A stretch of 64,000 nucleotides of DNA, from assembly GCA_036867785.1 (NCBI GenBank), contig CP145425.1, positions 186,001-250,000 of the forward strand. Reading direction: 5' to 3'. The notes beneath the pieces are model-generated. The model saw only the letters and a program-made list of their open reading frames with translations. It did not search any database and had not been told where the DNA came from. Made by a program: the position numbers and the translations under genes. Below are positions 63,879 to 64,000 of the stretch, one piece after another (position 1 is the first letter of the stretch; each line of letters begins with the position of its first letter). This stretch comes from Plasmodiophora brassicae (Eukaryota; Endomyxa: Phytomyxea; Phytomyxea; Plasmodiophorida).

Positions 63879-64000
63879 TCACTTTTTCTTCTTCTTTCCC
63901 TTCTTGCCGCCCTTCTTCTTCGTCGACTTGGAGGCCGCCGCCTCCTCGGCCGCTTTCAGCGCCCACTGCTCCATCACGGCGCGTTTCTCTTCCGCGGCTT
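63879..64000 (-). CDS. C-terminal end of an unrecognised gene (continues past the window)
   Basis: On the minus strand the last 39 residues read as a charged helix (EEKRAVMEQWALKAAEEAAA) followed by a Lys/Gly tail (KKKGGKKGKKKKK) and stop. Such tails are common in ribosome-associated, intraflagellar and RNA-binding proteins. Too little is visible to name it. Confidence 0.65.
   Translation of the reverse strand, partial: AAEEKRAVMEQWALKAAEEAAASKSTKKKGGKKGKKKKK

Overview
The window looks like gene-dense nuclear DNA of a GC-rich, single-celled flagellated eukaryote. Most genes are split by very short introns (about 40-85 nt, usually 50-60) with GT-AG ends and a visible CTGAC/CTAAC-like branch site. 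There are two tRNA genes, one with an intron, and typical eukaryotic genes for autophagy, SNARE fusion, mRNA 3'-end processing, augmin and gamma-tubulin complexes. The style (compact GC-rich genome, ~55-nt introns, many ankyrin and small secreted proteins) would fit a plasmodiophorid rhizarian such as Plasmodiophora or Spongospora. That is an inference from style, not a proof. Gene models were spliced by eye by joining reading frames at GT-AG sites and checking family motifs across each join.

Layout. 1-9 kb: end of an unknown gene, a helical-repeat (FAST/OPR-like) gene, a poorly readable stretch, a 3-kb intronless ankyrin-RING gene and a coiled-coil gene. 9-20 kb: DJ-1, a Uma2-like nuclease-fold gene, several unrecognised genes, a decayed inverted copy of the coiled-coil gene, a small secreted protein and a J-like protein. 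20-31.9 kb: Myb/SANT-like protein, LEA_2-like membrane protein, CPSF30, a double chromodomain protein, a type II PI4-kinase-like protein, a His/Asp-rich secreted protein, a CAMK-like kinase and a DUF4485 protein. 32.1-38.4 kb: a transposon island with a MULE that has complete ends (about 0.4-kb terminal inverted repeats and an exact 9-bp target duplication), followed by a decayed Tigger/pogo-like element with a fold-back duplication. 39-64 kb: TauE/SafE-like transporter, Pro-rich surface protein, SNAP-25-like SNARE, RhoGEF, a large unknown protein, HAUS6-like augmin subunit, ATG8, tRNA-Gln and tRNA-Met, a gamma-tubulin complex protein, succinyl-CoA:3-oxoacid CoA transferase (SCOT), a second His/Asp-rich secreted protein, a membrane-anchored histidine phosphatase, a CHY zinc-finger protein and a Skp1/BTB-ankyrin protein.

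How the genes relate. There are no operons. Several neighbours share a process: HAUS6 and the gamma-tubulin complex gene lie within 2 kb of each other and act in the same microtubule-branching pathway. Two ankyrin proteins carry ubiquitin-ligase modules (RING, and BTB/Skp1-like). Two unrelated secreted proteins are built of His/Asp-rich metal-binding-like sequence. The most unusual features are the MULE whose inverted repeats contain its zinc-finger coding sequence, the Tigger fold-back, the inverted gene duplication spanning 8 kb, and the candidate eukaryotic Uma2-like nuclease.
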